Assembly: GCA_019115945.1 (NCBI GenBank)
Contig: DXCO01000034.1
Location: forward strand, 1 to 62,781
Origin: Candidatus Borkfalkia excrementavium
GTDB lineage: Bacteria; Bacillota; Clostridia; Christensenellales; Borkfalkiaceae
Reading direction: 5' to 3'
Length of the DNA stretch: 62,781 nucleotides
Below, piece after piece: positions 15,879 to 24,217 of the stretch. The translations under genes and the position numbers were made by a program. The stretch's first letter is position 1. Every line of letters starts with the position of its first letter. The notes beneath the pieces were generated by a model that saw nothing but the letters and a program-made list of their open reading frames with translations, ran no database searches and was not told the DNA's origin.

Positions 15879-15899
15879 AAAAAATCAATTTTCAGGAGG
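15871..15899 (+). promoter_or_regulatory. Translation attenuator hairpin sequestering the cat ribosome-binding site
   Basis: CCTTCTGAAAA (15871-15881) pairs with TTTTCAGGAGG (15889-15899): 11 pairs with one G-U, 7-base loop. The right arm contains the entire GGAGG used by the cat ATG at 15905. The left arm begins in leader codon 8, so a ribosome stopped at codons 5-9 would open it. Confidence 0.8.
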
Positions 15900-15904
15900 T
15901 TCAA

Positions 15905-16540
15905 ATGCATTACGAAACAATCGACATCGAAACATGGCAAAGAGGAAAACTCTTTCGATTTTTTACCGACAGACTGCGCAACGTGATGAGCATGACTGCC
16001 GATATAGACGTTACGCCGCTCGCGGAATATATCCGTAAAAACGGGATGAAATTCTATCCCGCAATGATCTGGGCCGTATCGAAGGCGGTCAATATGCGCC
16101 CGCAATTCAGATACGGCTGGGACGAGCACGGCAACCTGATCCGTTGGGATCGCGTTTCGCCTTATTACGCGGACTTTCATAAGGAAGACGAATCGTTCGT
16201 AAAACTGGTTACCGAATATTCGGACGACGCGGCCGTATTCCATTCCCGCTTTCTTGCGGACAGAAAAAAATACGGCGATCTGCGGGGTTTTGACCTGACG
16301 GACGTTCCCCGAAACACGTTCGACGTATCCTGTCTGCCTTGGGTACGTTACAGAAGTTTTGACATACACGTATTCGACGAGGGCAAATATCTTGCGCCCG
16401 TCGTCACCTGGGGCAAATACGAAAGGTTTGGCAACAAAACCTTGTTGCCGCTCAGCATGAACATCCACCACGCTGTTGCGGACGGCTGGCATCTGTCCCG
16501 CTTTTTTGCGGACGTACAAGAGATCATTGACAATTTATAA
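15905..16540 (+). CDS. cat: Chloramphenicol O-acetyltransferase-like protein (CatA family)
   Basis: 211 residues, normal for the trimeric CatA family. The catalytic motif HHAVADGWH is at 187-196, with His188 as expected general base; the N-terminal FRFFTD...F segment and the FYPAMIWAVSKAVN helix are also family features. The enzyme acetylates chloramphenicol with acetyl-CoA; diverged members may not confer resistance, so the substrate is not proved. Its start has a strong AGGAGG site hidden in a hairpin behind a leader peptide, the arrangement of drug-inducible genes. Followed by a second leader and a Vat-like gene in the same transcript. Confidence 0.9.
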   Translation: MHYETIDIETWQRGKLFRFFTDRLRNVMSMTADIDVTPLAEYIRKNGMKFYPAMIWAVSKAVNMRPQFRYGWDEHGNLIRWDRVSPYYADFHKEDESFVKLVTEYSDDAAVFHSRFLADRKKYGDLRGFDLTDVPRNTFDVSCLPWVRYRSFDIHVFDEGKYLAPVVTWGKYERFGNKTLLPLSMNIHHAVADGWHLSRFFADVQEIIDNL

Positions 16541-16615
16541 ATTTGCAAAGGAGGAAAACGCGGTGAAACGCTGCATTGTATTTGCCGGAACAGTCTTGCT
16601 GAAATAAATTTATAA
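16535..16615 (+). promoter_or_regulatory. Possible long-range stem enclosing the second leader ORF
   Basis: TTATAAATTT (16535-16544, over the cat stop codon) is exactly complementary to AAATTTATAA (16606-16615), which ends directly against the GGAG of the Vat-like gene. All ten pairs are A-U, so the stem is weak and may be chance. Confidence 0.35.
16563..16607 (+). CDS. Second leader peptide, before the Vat-like gene (14 aa)
   Basis: A GTG-started ORF, MKRCIVFAGTVLLK, with an AAAGGAGGA ribosome site 8 bases upstream. It shares M-K-R-x-[LI]-V-x-A with the leader at 15849-15878; 17 of the first 24 bases match, and the ribosome sites match too. Ends 21 bases before the downstream start codon. 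Two related leaders in front of two unrelated drug acetyltransferases argue that they are real regulatory ORFs, not chance. Confidence 0.65.
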   Translation: MKRCIVFAGTVLLK

Positions 16616-16628
16616 GGAGATGAAAAAT

Positions 16629-17264
16629 ATGGCTGTTCCGGACAGCAAAAAAATATATCCCCGCGAAGGGGACAAAACGATCGTATATCTGAAAAACGTA
16701 ATCAAAAGCCCGAACATCGAGGCAGGAGACTTCACCTTCTATAACGATTTCATAAACGATCCGAAAGACTTTGAAAAGAACAACGTACTGTATCATTACC
16801 CCGTCAACGGCGACAAACTGAAGATCGGAAAATTTTGTTCGATCGCCTGCGGGGCAAAGTTTTTATTCAACAGCGCGAACCATACGATGCGCTCGCTTTC
16901 GACCTATCCTTTTCCCATTTTTTATGACGAGTGGGACCACGGGTTGCGGGCAGACAGGGCGTGGGACAACAAGGGAGACATCGTGATCGGCAACGACGTA
17001 TGGATCGGCTTTGAGGCAGTGATCCTTGCGGGCGTTACCGTCGGAGACGGTGCGATCGTCGGCGCGCGCGCCGTCGTCACAAAGGACGTTCCGCCCTATA
17101 CCGTTGTGGGCGGCGTTCCCGCAAAACCCATCCGCAAACGCTTTTCGGAGGAGACGATCGCCACGCTTTCAGCACTGAAATGGTGGGATCGTCCGCCCGA
17201 AGAAATCCTCAGGCGCATCCCGGGCATCCAGTCGGGAAATCTTGCGGATCTGATCGAGCGGTGA
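16629..17264 (+). CDS. vat: Vat-type streptogramin A / xenobiotic acetyltransferase
   Basis: 211 residues, left-handed beta-helix hexapeptide acyltransferase. [33 protein letters not shown], then [57 protein letters not shown] is the xenobiotic acetyltransferase pattern with the catalytic His in NSANH; the order is closest to Vat, with CatB the main alternative. It acetylates streptogramin A (or chloramphenicol) with acetyl-CoA in the cytoplasm. ATG 16629 has AAGGAG at 9 bases; the in-frame ATG at 16620 touches the ribosome site. Second gene of the cat operon, ending at a strong terminator. Confidence 0.88.
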   Translation: MAVPDSKKIYPREGDKTIVYLKNVIKSPNIEAGDFTFYNDFINDPKDFEKNNVLYHYPVNGDKLKIGKFCSIACGAKFLFNSANHTMRSLSTYPFPIFYDEWDHGLRADRAWDNKGDIVIGNDVWIGFEAVILAGVTVGDGAIVGARAVVTKDVPPYTVVGGVPAKPIRKRFSEETIATLSALKWWDRPPEEILRRIPGIQSGNLADLIER

Positions 17265-17304
17265 AGAAAAAGCGCCTTCCCTTTTCGAAGCGCTGTAAAA
17301 AATC

Positions 17305-17336
17305 AGGGGGTCGCCCAAACGGGCGGCCCCCTCTTT
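17305..17336 (+). terminator. Terminator of the cat-vat operon
   Basis: 12-base arms (17305-17316 and 17321-17332) with one G-U pair, 4-base loop, then CTTTTC. Confidence 0.82.
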
Positions 17337-17372
17337 TCATTATGACGCTGTTTTTGAAACAGATGCGCGGCG

Positions 17373-18770
17373 TTATTGTTTGGATGAAATATACTCGTCG
17401 ATCGCCTCTGCGGCCGTCTTGCCCGCGCCCATCGCCAGGATCACGGTCGCCGCGCCCGTTACGGCATCGCCGCCCGCATAGACGCCTTCGCGCGAAGTGA
17501 GGCCCTTTTCGTCCGCAATGATCCCGCCCCATTTCTGCGTTTCAAGCCCCTTGGTCGTGTTTTTGATGAGCGGGTTGGGAGAAGTGCCGAGCGCCATGAT
17601 CACGCAGTCGCAGTCGAGGGTGAACTCGCTGCCCGGTTTTTCGACGGGACGGCGCCTGCCGGACGCATCCGGCTCGCCCAGTTCCATCTCGATGCAGGTC
17701 ATGCCGCGGACCATGCCGTTTTCCCCTTCCAGTATGGCGGTGGGGTTTGTGAGGAATTTGAAGATGATCCCCTCTTCCTTCGCATGTTCCACTTCTTCCG
17801 CACGGGCGGGAAGTTCCTTTTCGCTGCGGCGGTAGACGATATACACCTCGTCCGCACCCAAGCGTTTGGCACTGCGCGCGGCGTCCATTGCGACGTTGCC
17901 GCCGCCTACGACCGCGACGCGCTTCGAATGCAGGACGGGAGTCCTGGAATCTTCTTTATAAGCCTTCATCAGATTTACGCGCGTCAGAAATTCGTTTGCG
18001 GAATATACGCTTTTAAGGTTTTCGCCCGGGATATTCATAAAACGGGGAAGCCCCGCGCCGCTGCCGATAAATACGGCCTCGAACCCGTATTCGCCCATCA
18101 GTTCGTCGACGGAAAGCACCTTGCCGACGACCATGTTCGTTTCCAGTTTCACGCCGAGCGCTTTGAGATTGTCGATCTCTTTCTGTACGATGGACTTGGG
18201 AAGACGGAATTCGGGGATCCCGTATTCCAGAACGCCGCCCGCAAGGTGAAGCGCTTCGAACACGGTGACGTCATAGCCGCGTTTGGCAAGGTCGCCTGCG
18301 CAGGTCAGCCCCGCGGGGCCGCTGCCCACGACCGCGACTTTGTGCCCGTTCGGTTCCGCTTTGACGGGCAGATCGCAACTGTGCGCGTTGTGCCAGTCTG
18401 CGACGAAGCGTTCCAGCCTGCCTATGCCCACGGGCTCGCCCTTGATGCCGCGCACGCACTTTGCCTCGCACTGCGTCTCCTGCGGGCACACCCTGCCGCA
18501 TACCGCGGGAAGGGAACTCGTCTGCTGTATGATCTGATACGCCTCTTCGAAAGCGCCTTCGGCGACTTTCGCGATAAACTCAGGGATGCGGATCTTTACG
18601 GGGCAGCCGCCTACGCAGGGCATGTTTTTGCAGTGCAGGCAGCGCTTTGCCTCGTCGATCGCCGTTTCGGCTGAATAGCCGAGCGCAACTTCGGAAAAAT
18701 TTTTATTGCGGATATCGGGTGCCTGAGAAGGCATCGGATTCTTTTTCAAAGACATGTTGGGCATGATCAT
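17373..18770 (-). CDS. nfnB: NfnB / glutamate synthase small subunit-like flavoprotein
   Basis: 465 residues. N-terminal double iron-sulfur domain with CLHCKNMPCVGGCP and CGRVCPQETQCEAKC, then FAD-binding GSGPAGLTCAGDLAKRG and NAD(P)-binding GGGNVAMDAARSAKRLGADEVYIVYRR. Alone this could be a GltD-type or NADPH-dependent glutamate synthase subunit, but the adjacent NfnA-like gene makes it the large subunit of electron-bifurcating NADH-dependent ferredoxin:NADP+ oxidoreductase. The ATG at 18770 overlaps the NfnA stop as ATGA and has AGGAGG just upstream. Cytoplasmic; balances NADPH, NADH and reduced ferredoxin. Confidence 0.9.
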   Translation of the reverse strand: MIMPNMSLKKNPMPSQAPDIRNKNFSEVALGYSAETAIDEAKRCLHCKNMPCVGGCPVKIRIPEFIAKVAEGAFEEAYQIIQQTSSLPAVCGRVCPQETQCEAKCVRGIKGEPVGIGRLERFVADWHNAHSCDLPVKAEPNGHKVAVVGSGPAGLTCAGDLAKRGYDVTVFEALHLAGGVLEYGIPEFRLPKSIVQKEIDNLKALGVKLETNMVVGKVLSVDELMGEYGFEAVFIGSGAGLPRFMNIPGENLKSVYSANEFLTRVNLMKAYKEDSRTPVLHSKRVAVVGGGNVAMDAARSAKRLGADEVYIVYRRSEKELPARAEEVEHAKEEGIIFKFLTNPTAILEGENGMVRGMTCIEMELGEPDASGRRRPVEKPGSEFTLDCDCVIMALGTSPNPLIKNTTKGLETQKWGGIIADEKGLTSREGVYAGGDAVTGAATVILAMGAGKTAAEAIDEYISSKQ

Positions 18771-19609
18771 CTGACCTCCTTTTTGAAGAGATTGCACGCC
18801 TTTTCGCGCTCTTTCGCCTCAAATTCTTTATAGGTGGAGGCGCGTTTGAGAATTTCGTCGTAGTCCACCTCGTGCCCGTCGAAATCGGGCCCGTCCACGC
18901 AGGCGAATTTCATTTTTCCGCCGACCGTGAGGCGGCAGCAGCCGCACATGCCCGTACCGTCGATCATGATCGGATTCATGCTCACGACCGTTTTGATGCC
19001 GTACTGCTTCGTGAGCAAAGAGACGAACTTCATCATCACGACGGGGCCGATGGCGATCACTTCGTCGTACTTTTCACCGCTCTCGATGAGCGCTTTGAGC
19101 GCATCCGTCACGAGTCCCTTTTGCCCGTAACTGCCGTCGTCCGTCATCATTTTGAATACGTCCGAAACGGCGGCGAATTCCTCTTCCAAAATGACGAGAT
19201 CTTTATTGCGAAAGCCCACCACGGAGTGCACTTCCGCACCGAGACGATGCAGTTTTTTTGCGACGGGATAAGCGATCGCACATCCCACGCCGCCGCCGAT
19301 GACCGCAACTTTTTTCAGTCCTTCCGTATGGGAAGGCTCGCCGAGCGGGCCCACAAAATCCTGTATAAAATCGCCCTCGTTCAAGTGATTGAGTCTCTCC
19401 GTCGTTCCGCCCACGATCTGGAATATGATCGTGACGGTACCCTTTTCCCTGTCGTAATCGGCCACGGTGAGGGGGATCCTTTCCCCTTCCGCATCGACAC
19501 GGAGAATGATGAACTGTCCGGGTTCCGCCTTTTTCGCCACGAAAGGCGCCTCTATATCCATAAGCGTGACGGTCGGATTCAGTTCTTTCTTTCTTAAAAT
19601 TTTGTACAT
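18767..19609 (-). CDS. nfnA: NfnA / sulfide dehydrogenase-like ferredoxin-NADP reductase subunit
   Basis: 280 residues. FAD-binding ferredoxin-reductase fold (GQFIILRVDAEGERIPLTVADYD), NAD-binding region (KKVAVIGGGVGCAIAYPVAKKL) and a C-terminal [2Fe-2S] cluster site with GTGMCGCCRLTVGGKMKFACVDGPDFDGHEVD, as in NfnA and PyrK-like proteins. It forms the small subunit of the bifurcating transhydrogenase with the overlapping downstream gene. Confidence 0.92.
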   Translation of the reverse strand: MYKILRKKELNPTVTLMDIEAPFVAKKAEPGQFIILRVDAEGERIPLTVADYDREKGTVTIIFQIVGGTTERLNHLNEGDFIQDFVGPLGEPSHTEGLKKVAVIGGGVGCAIAYPVAKKLHRLGAEVHSVVGFRNKDLVILEEEFAAVSDVFKMMTDDGSYGQKGLVTDALKALIESGEKYDEVIAIGPVVMMKFVSLLTKQYGIKTVVSMNPIMIDGTGMCGCCRLTVGGKMKFACVDGPDFDGHEVDYDEILKRASTYKEFEAKEREKACNLFKKEVR

Positions 19610-19667
19610 TTGACCTGATACCTACCTTTATAGATTTTCTATCATTTTCCCGTGAAAGCGATTTTTT

Positions 19668-20645
19668 TCAGTCCTTTTCGAGCAAAGAGCGGTTGAATGC
19701 CTCGTAATCTGTGTTCTGCGCTCTGACGCACTCGATCGCGTCGCGCGGATGAGCGTTCAGCCTGCCCGTAAGAAGGTAAGGGATATCGTAGCCCCATACG
19801 GTGCCCGACTCTCTGAGCGGGAGCATATAGTCGGTTATAAAACGGAGGACGGGCGGCAGATGATATTTCGGATTTTTCAGAAATCCCAACAAAAGTTCCA
19901 TGGGGCAGTTGCCCGCGCCGCGGCCCATCCCGTTGACGGTGCAATCGAGCAGGCTCGCGCCCCAACTTGCCGCCTCGATGGTGTTGCCGAAGGCAAGTTG
20001 CTGGTTGTTATGCGCGTGCACGCCGATCGATTTTTTATATTTTTCTCCCGCTTCGAGATATTTGAGCGTCAGTTTTGCCACCTGTTCGGGATAAAGCGAA
20101 CCGTAACTGTCTACGAGATAAATGCAGTCTACGGGGCTTTCGCCCAGCATCTCCAGCGCAGAGTCGATCTCCTCGTCGCGCGCTTTGGAAACGGCCATCA
20201 CGTTGACGCAGGTCTCGTAACCCAGATTCGCGCAGTATTCGATCATCTCGATCGCGGCGGGGATCTCCGTTATATAGCAGGCGACGCGCACGGTATCGAT
20301 GACGCTGTCCTTTTTGGCGATGATGTCTTTCCGAAAATCCGTCCTGCCCACGTCCGCCATGACGGAAATTTTCAGATCCGTCTGATTATCCCCCACGATC
20401 TTGCGGAGATCTTCTTCGTCGCAGAACTTATATTTGCCGAATTTTTCCCTGTCGAACATGGTTTTGGAAGCCTTATAGCCCATCTCCATATAATCGACGC
20501 CCGCGGCAAGATTCATCTTATAGAGCGCGGTAGCAAATTCGTCGGTAAATCTGAAATTATTGCAAAGCCCGCCGTCCCGCAAGGTCGCGTCCAGCACCTT
20601 GATATCCGGACGGAAGGACAGAAGGGAACCCTTTCTCTGCTGCAT
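19668..20645 (-). CDS. DRE-TIM metallolyase family aldolase-like protein
   Basis: 325 residues. The DATLRDGG signature at about 19-26, the metal ligands HAHNN near 214 and the GMGRGAGN motif near 243 place it in the HMG-CoA lyase / citramalate synthase / 4-hydroxy-2-oxovalerate aldolase superfamily. It lacks the C-terminal regulatory domain of isopropylmalate synthase, and the exact substrate is unknown. It has an AAGGAG site and sits 90 bases after hisIE on the same strand, so it may be the last gene of the his transcript. Confidence 0.8.
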   Translation of the reverse strand: MQQRKGSLLSFRPDIKVLDATLRDGGLCNNFRFTDEFATALYKMNLAAGVDYMEMGYKASKTMFDREKFGKYKFCDEEDLRKIVGDNQTDLKISVMADVGRTDFRKDIIAKKDSVIDTVRVACYITEIPAAIEMIEYCANLGYETCVNVMAVSKARDEEIDSALEMLGESPVDCIYLVDSYGSLYPEQVAKLTLKYLEAGEKYKKSIGVHAHNNQQLAFGNTIEAASWGASLLDCTVNGMGRGAGNCPMELLLGFLKNPKYHLPPVLRFITDYMLPLRESGTVWGYDIPYLLTGRLNAHPRDAIECVRAQNTDYEAFNRSLLEKD

Positions 20646-20735
20646 ATATTACTCCTTCCGGCGGCGCGATCCGTTCAGAAAACGATCCGCCGCCCGTATG
20701 ATCTTTTCTTTCGGCCCTTGCAAATCAGCGGCCCG

Positions 20736-21332
20736 TCAGTGCCTGTTCTTCAGTTCCGTACATACGTCCGAAAGGCTTACGCCCGCATCCGAAAGCAGTA
20801 CGAGCGTGTGATAGAACAGGTCGGCACATTCCCCCACGATCTCCTCTTTGTTTCTGTTTTTCGCGGCGATGACCAGTTCTACGGCCTCTTCTCCCGTCTT
20901 CTTGGCGATCTTGTCCACCCCTTTGTCGAACAGATAACAGGTATAACTGCCCTCTTCGGGGTTCGCCTTGCGCTCCGCCACGATCCGCTGCAGGATGCCG
21001 AGCATTTCGGCGCCCGCGCCGCATTCTTTGACGGGAGTATAAAAACACGTATAATTGCCCGTATGGCAGGCCGCGCCCGTCTGTTCCACTTTCAAAAGCA
21101 CACAGTCTCTGTCGCAATCGAGGTAAATGCCGCGCACTTTCTGCAAGTGCCCGCTCTCCTCGCCTTTTTTCCATAACTTATTGCGCGAGCGGCTCCAATA
21201 GTGCGCGTAACCCGTTTCCAGCGTCTTTTCGTATGCTTCGGCATTCATATATGCCTGCATGAGCACTTCGCCGCTCTCATAATCCTGCGCGATCGCGCAG
21301 ATCAGTCCTTTTTCGTCAAATTTCAGTTCCAT
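20736..21332 (-). CDS. hisIE: Bifunctional phosphoribosyl-AMP cyclohydrolase / phosphoribosyl-ATP pyrophosphatase
   Basis: 198 residues. The N-terminal HisI half has the zinc-site segment [27 protein letters not shown], and the C-terminal HisE half begins near [19 protein letters not shown] with the [24 protein letters not shown] helices. It performs steps 2 and 3 of histidine synthesis. Start at the ATG 21332, where homology begins; in-frame codons up to 21386 reach back almost to hisF. Last his gene of the operon. Confidence 0.95.
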   Translation of the reverse strand: MELKFDEKGLICAIAQDYESGEVLMQAYMNAEAYEKTLETGYAHYWSRSRNKLWKKGEESGHLQKVRGIYLDCDRDCVLLKVEQTGAACHTGNYTCFYTPVKECGAGAEMLGILQRIVAERKANPEEGSYTCYLFDKGVDKIAKKTGEEAVELVIAAKNRNKEEIVGECADLFYHTLVLLSDAGVSLSDVCTELKNRH

Positions 21333-21399
21333 CGTTTCACTCTGCAATGTTCTTATTCCTTCCGGCACATATGCCGCGCCGCGCACCTTTGCCGCGCTT

Positions 21400-22161
21400 T
21401 CAGATCTCGCGCACGGGAACGCCCTTGTCTGCGAGATACCTCTTCAGTTCTTTCAGCCTGATCTGCCCGAAATGAAAGAGGGATGCCGCCAGCGCCGCGT
21501 CTGCGCCGCCCTCCGTCAGCACGTCGTAAAAATCTTCCTTTTTGCCCGCTCCGCCGGAGGCGATGACGGGAATGTTGACCGCCTCTGCGGCCCGTCGCGT
21601 GAGTTCGAGATCGTACCCGGATTTCGTTCCGTCCCTGTCCATACTGGTCAGAAGCACTTCTCCTGCCCCAAGTTTTTCCGCGTGGGCGATCCATTCGATC
21701 GCGTCGAGGTCCGTTCTGACCCTGCCGCCGTTCAGATAAACGTCGTATCCGCCCCTCTCGTTCCGCTTCGCGTCCACCGCGAGCACCACGCACTGGGAAC
21801 CGAATCTCTCCGCCGCCTCGCTGATCAGGGTAGGATTTTTGATCGCCGCGGAATTGACGGCGATCTTATCCGCCCCCGCAGAAAGCATGACGCGGAAATC
21901 TTCCACCGTGCGGATCCCTCCGCCCACGGTGAGCGGGATGAACACCTTTTCGCTCGCGCGGCTGAGGATATCGACCGCAGTCTTGCGCCCGTCGCTCGAG
22001 GCGGTGATGTCCAAAAAAACGATCTCGTCTGCGCCGATCTTGTCGTATGCGTCGGCGACCTCCACGGGATCGCCCGCATCGACGAGGTTTATGAAGTTGA
22101 CTCCCTTGACCACCCTGCCCCCGTTGATGTCGAGACAGGGAATAATTCTTTTGCTGAGCAT
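21400..22161 (-). CDS. hisF: Imidazole glycerol phosphate synthase, cyclase subunit
   Basis: 253 residues, full TIM barrel. Catalytic Asp in [19 protein letters not shown] (Asp11) and the second in [15 protein letters not shown], with phosphate loops VGGGIRT and ASGGAGK. Works with HisH, which supplies ammonia from glutamine. It lies 24 bases downstream of hisA. Confidence 0.97.
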   Translation of the reverse strand: MLSKRIIPCLDINGGRVVKGVNFINLVDAGDPVEVADAYDKIGADEIVFLDITASSDGRKTAVDILSRASEKVFIPLTVGGGIRTVEDFRVMLSAGADKIAVNSAAIKNPTLISEAAERFGSQCVVLAVDAKRNERGGYDVYLNGGRVRTDLDAIEWIAHAEKLGAGEVLLTSMDRDGTKSGYDLELTRRAAEAVNIPVIASGGAGKKEDFYDVLTEGGADAALAASLFHFGQIRLKELKRYLADKGVPVREI

Positions 22162-22185
22162 ATTTTTTATGACCTTGCGAAAAAA

Positions 22186-22899
22186 TCAGTCTTTCGCCGT
22201 GCGGAAAGCGTCTTTCAGGCGGACGGCGCCGTCGTAAATGCTTCTGCCCAAAACCGCGCCGTACACGCCGCGCGCTTTGAGCCCCGCTATATCTTCGAGA
22301 GAGGAAACCCCTCCCGACGCGATGACCTTCAGCCCCGTCTCTTCCTGCATGCGGACGGTTTCGGGGATGTTGACGCCCTGCATGGCGCCGTCTTTGGAAA
22401 TATCCGTGAACAGGGCGTAACCGAGCCCCATGCGGCGGCATTTTCTGCCGAATTCGTCGGCGCGCACGGGCGTCGTTTCCGTCCAGCCTTTGACGGCGAA
22501 AAATCCGTCCTTTGCGTCGATCCCCGCAACGATCTTTTCGCCCCAGCGATAGACGGCAAGCGCAAAATCGTCGGGGTGCGCAACGGCCATCGTGCCGATC
22601 ACGACCCTGTCCGCTCCCGCGTCGAGACGGCGGGCGATATCGTCTAAGGTGCGCAAGCCTCCACCGCTCTGAATTTTTACGCCGACGCGCTTTTTGATCT
22701 CGGAAATTTCGGAATCGATGCCGCTCTCTCCGGAAAAAGCGCCCGAAAGGTCAACGACGTGCAGCCATTCGGCGCCCTCGTCCGCCCATTTTTCGGCAAA
22801 TCCGAGCGGATCGCCGTAGTCGGTCACGCGGGATTTGTCGCCCTTGAACAGGCGCACCGCCCTGCCTTCCAGAATATCGATCGCGGGAAATAAAATCAT
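22186..22899 (-). CDS. hisA: Phosphoribosylformimino-AICAR-phosphate isomerase
   Basis: 237 residues, TIM barrel paralogous to HisF. Starts MILFPAIDILEGRAVRLFKGD with catalytic Asp8; second acid in ALFTDISKDGAMQG; phosphate loops SGGGLRT and ASGGVSS. The ATG at 22899 is preferred over 22905 because AGAGG lies 7 bases before it. About 120 bases separate it from hisH, with no gene between. Confidence 0.95.
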   Translation of the reverse strand: MILFPAIDILEGRAVRLFKGDKSRVTDYGDPLGFAEKWADEGAEWLHVVDLSGAFSGESGIDSEISEIKKRVGVKIQSGGGLRTLDDIARRLDAGADRVVIGTMAVAHPDDFALAVYRWGEKIVAGIDAKDGFFAVKGWTETTPVRADEFGRKCRRMGLGYALFTDISKDGAMQGVNIPETVRMQEETGLKVIASGGVSSLEDIAGLKARGVYGAVLGRSIYDGAVRLKDAFRTAKD

Positions 22900-23019
22900 T
22901 TTCATACCTCTGCCGCATATACGGCGGCGCCGCTTGCCGTTCGGAACATATGCCTTTTGCCGCATATCCCCGTAAACCGGGGATAAAGGCGGCCGTATCT
23001 TCCGTTTGTATGCAAAGTG

Positions 23020-23607
23020 TTACATATTACAAAAATTCGCGAGCAGTTTTAAACCCGCTTCGCCGCTCTTTTCGGGATGGAACTGCACCCCGTATACGTT
23101 GCCCGACCATACCGCCGAAGGATAAGTGACGTAATATTCCGTCTTTGCGGCAGCATATTCGTCGGGACTGTCCGCACGGTAACTGTGCACGAAATAAAAG
23201 CGCGTTCCCTCTGCTATGCCTGCAAAAAGCGGCGTTTTCAGATCGGTCACGGCGTTCCAGCCGATCTGCGGGATCTTGCCCTCCGAAAAACGCACGGCGC
23301 TGCCACGGATAAAACCGAGGCCCTGCGTTTCCCCGTCTTCGAAACTCCGCTCCAAAAGAAACTGCATGCCCAGGCAGATGCCTAAAATTTTCGTATCCGC
23401 CGCCCGCTCCTTTATATAGGCGGCAAGCCCGGAGCGCTCCATTTCCTTCATGCCCGCGGCGAAAGAGCCGACGCCCGGCAAGATCAGTTTATCGCACCCG
23501 TCGAGAATGCGCCTTTCGCCCGAGATCACCGCGGCAAAGCCGATATGTTCGAGCGCTTTCTGCACGGAACGGAGATTGCCCATCCCGTAATCGAGTATGC
23601 CGATCAC
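23020..23607 (-). CDS. hisH: Imidazole glycerol phosphate synthase, glutaminase subunit
   Basis: 195 residues, class I glutamine amidotransferase. Catalytic Cys in GICLGMQFLLERSFEDG, His and Glu in GVQFHPEKS. Gives ammonia to HisF. One base separates it from hisB. Confidence 0.97.
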   Translation of the reverse strand: MIGILDYGMGNLRSVQKALEHIGFAAVISGERRILDGCDKLILPGVGSFAAGMKEMERSGLAAYIKERAADTKILGICLGMQFLLERSFEDGETQGLGFIRGSAVRFSEGKIPQIGWNAVTDLKTPLFAGIAEGTRFYFVHSYRADSPDEYAAAKTEYYVTYPSAVWSGNVYGVQFHPEKSGEAGLKLLANFCNM

Positions 23608-23608
23608 C

Positions 23609-24184
23609 TTATAAAACTCCTTTGGAAGAGGGCACTTTGTCGGATACGATCTTCACCGCGTCCTGCACGCATTTTGCGAGGGCCTTGAAAATCGCCTCCG
23701 CCTCGTGATGCATGTTGCCGCCCCTGAGCAAATCGATATACAGATTGACGCCCGCGTTAAAAGCGAACGCGCGCATGAACTCCTCTACGAGTTCCGCGTC
23801 GAACTGCCCGATCTTGCCGGACAGTTTCTTTTCAAAATTCAGATACGGGCGGCCGCTGATGTCCAGCGCGACGAGCGCGGCGCATTCGTCCATGGGGATC
23901 ACCCTGTCCGCAAACCGCGCGATCCCCTTTTTATCGCCCAAGGCCGCTTTGAGCGCCTGCCCGAGACAGATGCCGACGTCTTCCACGCTGTGGTGGAAGT
24001 CCACCTCCGTGTCTCCCTGACAGCGCACCGTCAGATCAGCACCCGAATGCACGCTGAAAAGTTCGAGCATGTGATTGAAAAATCCGACGCCCGTATCGAC
24101 GTCGCAGCGCCCGCTGCCGTCGAGATCGAGTTTGAGATAAATTTTCGTCTCGCGCGTGTCGCGCGTAATTTCCGCCGAACGCAT
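23609..24184 (-). CDS. hisB: Imidazoleglycerol-phosphate dehydratase
   Basis: 191 residues, the monofunctional form without the histidinol phosphatase domain. Metal-binding motifs FFNHMLELFSVHSG, DFHHSVEDVGI and MHHEAEAIFKA are intact. Step 6 of the pathway. Confidence 0.97.
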   Translation of the reverse strand: MRSAEITRDTRETKIYLKLDLDGSGRCDVDTGVGFFNHMLELFSVHSGADLTVRCQGDTEVDFHHSVEDVGICLGQALKAALGDKKGIARFADRVIPMDECAALVALDISGRPYLNFEKKLSGKIGQFDAELVEEFMRAFAFNAGVNLYIDLLRGGNMHHEAEAIFKALAKCVQDAVKIVSDKVPSSKGVL

Positions 24185-24217
24185 GGCCTGTTCTCCTTTT
24201 ACCGTAGTTATTTCAGA

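Noticed and set aside
17373-18770. Glutamate synthase small subunit (gltD) as the name of the flavoprotein
   Set aside because: No glutamate synthase large subunit nearby; the overlapping NfnA-like gene fits a bifurcating transhydrogenase better.
20646-20735. GC-rich dyad before the DRE-TIM gene as a his operon terminator
   Set aside because: The stem is bulged and is followed by the ribosome site of the next gene rather than a T-run, so read-through is more likely.
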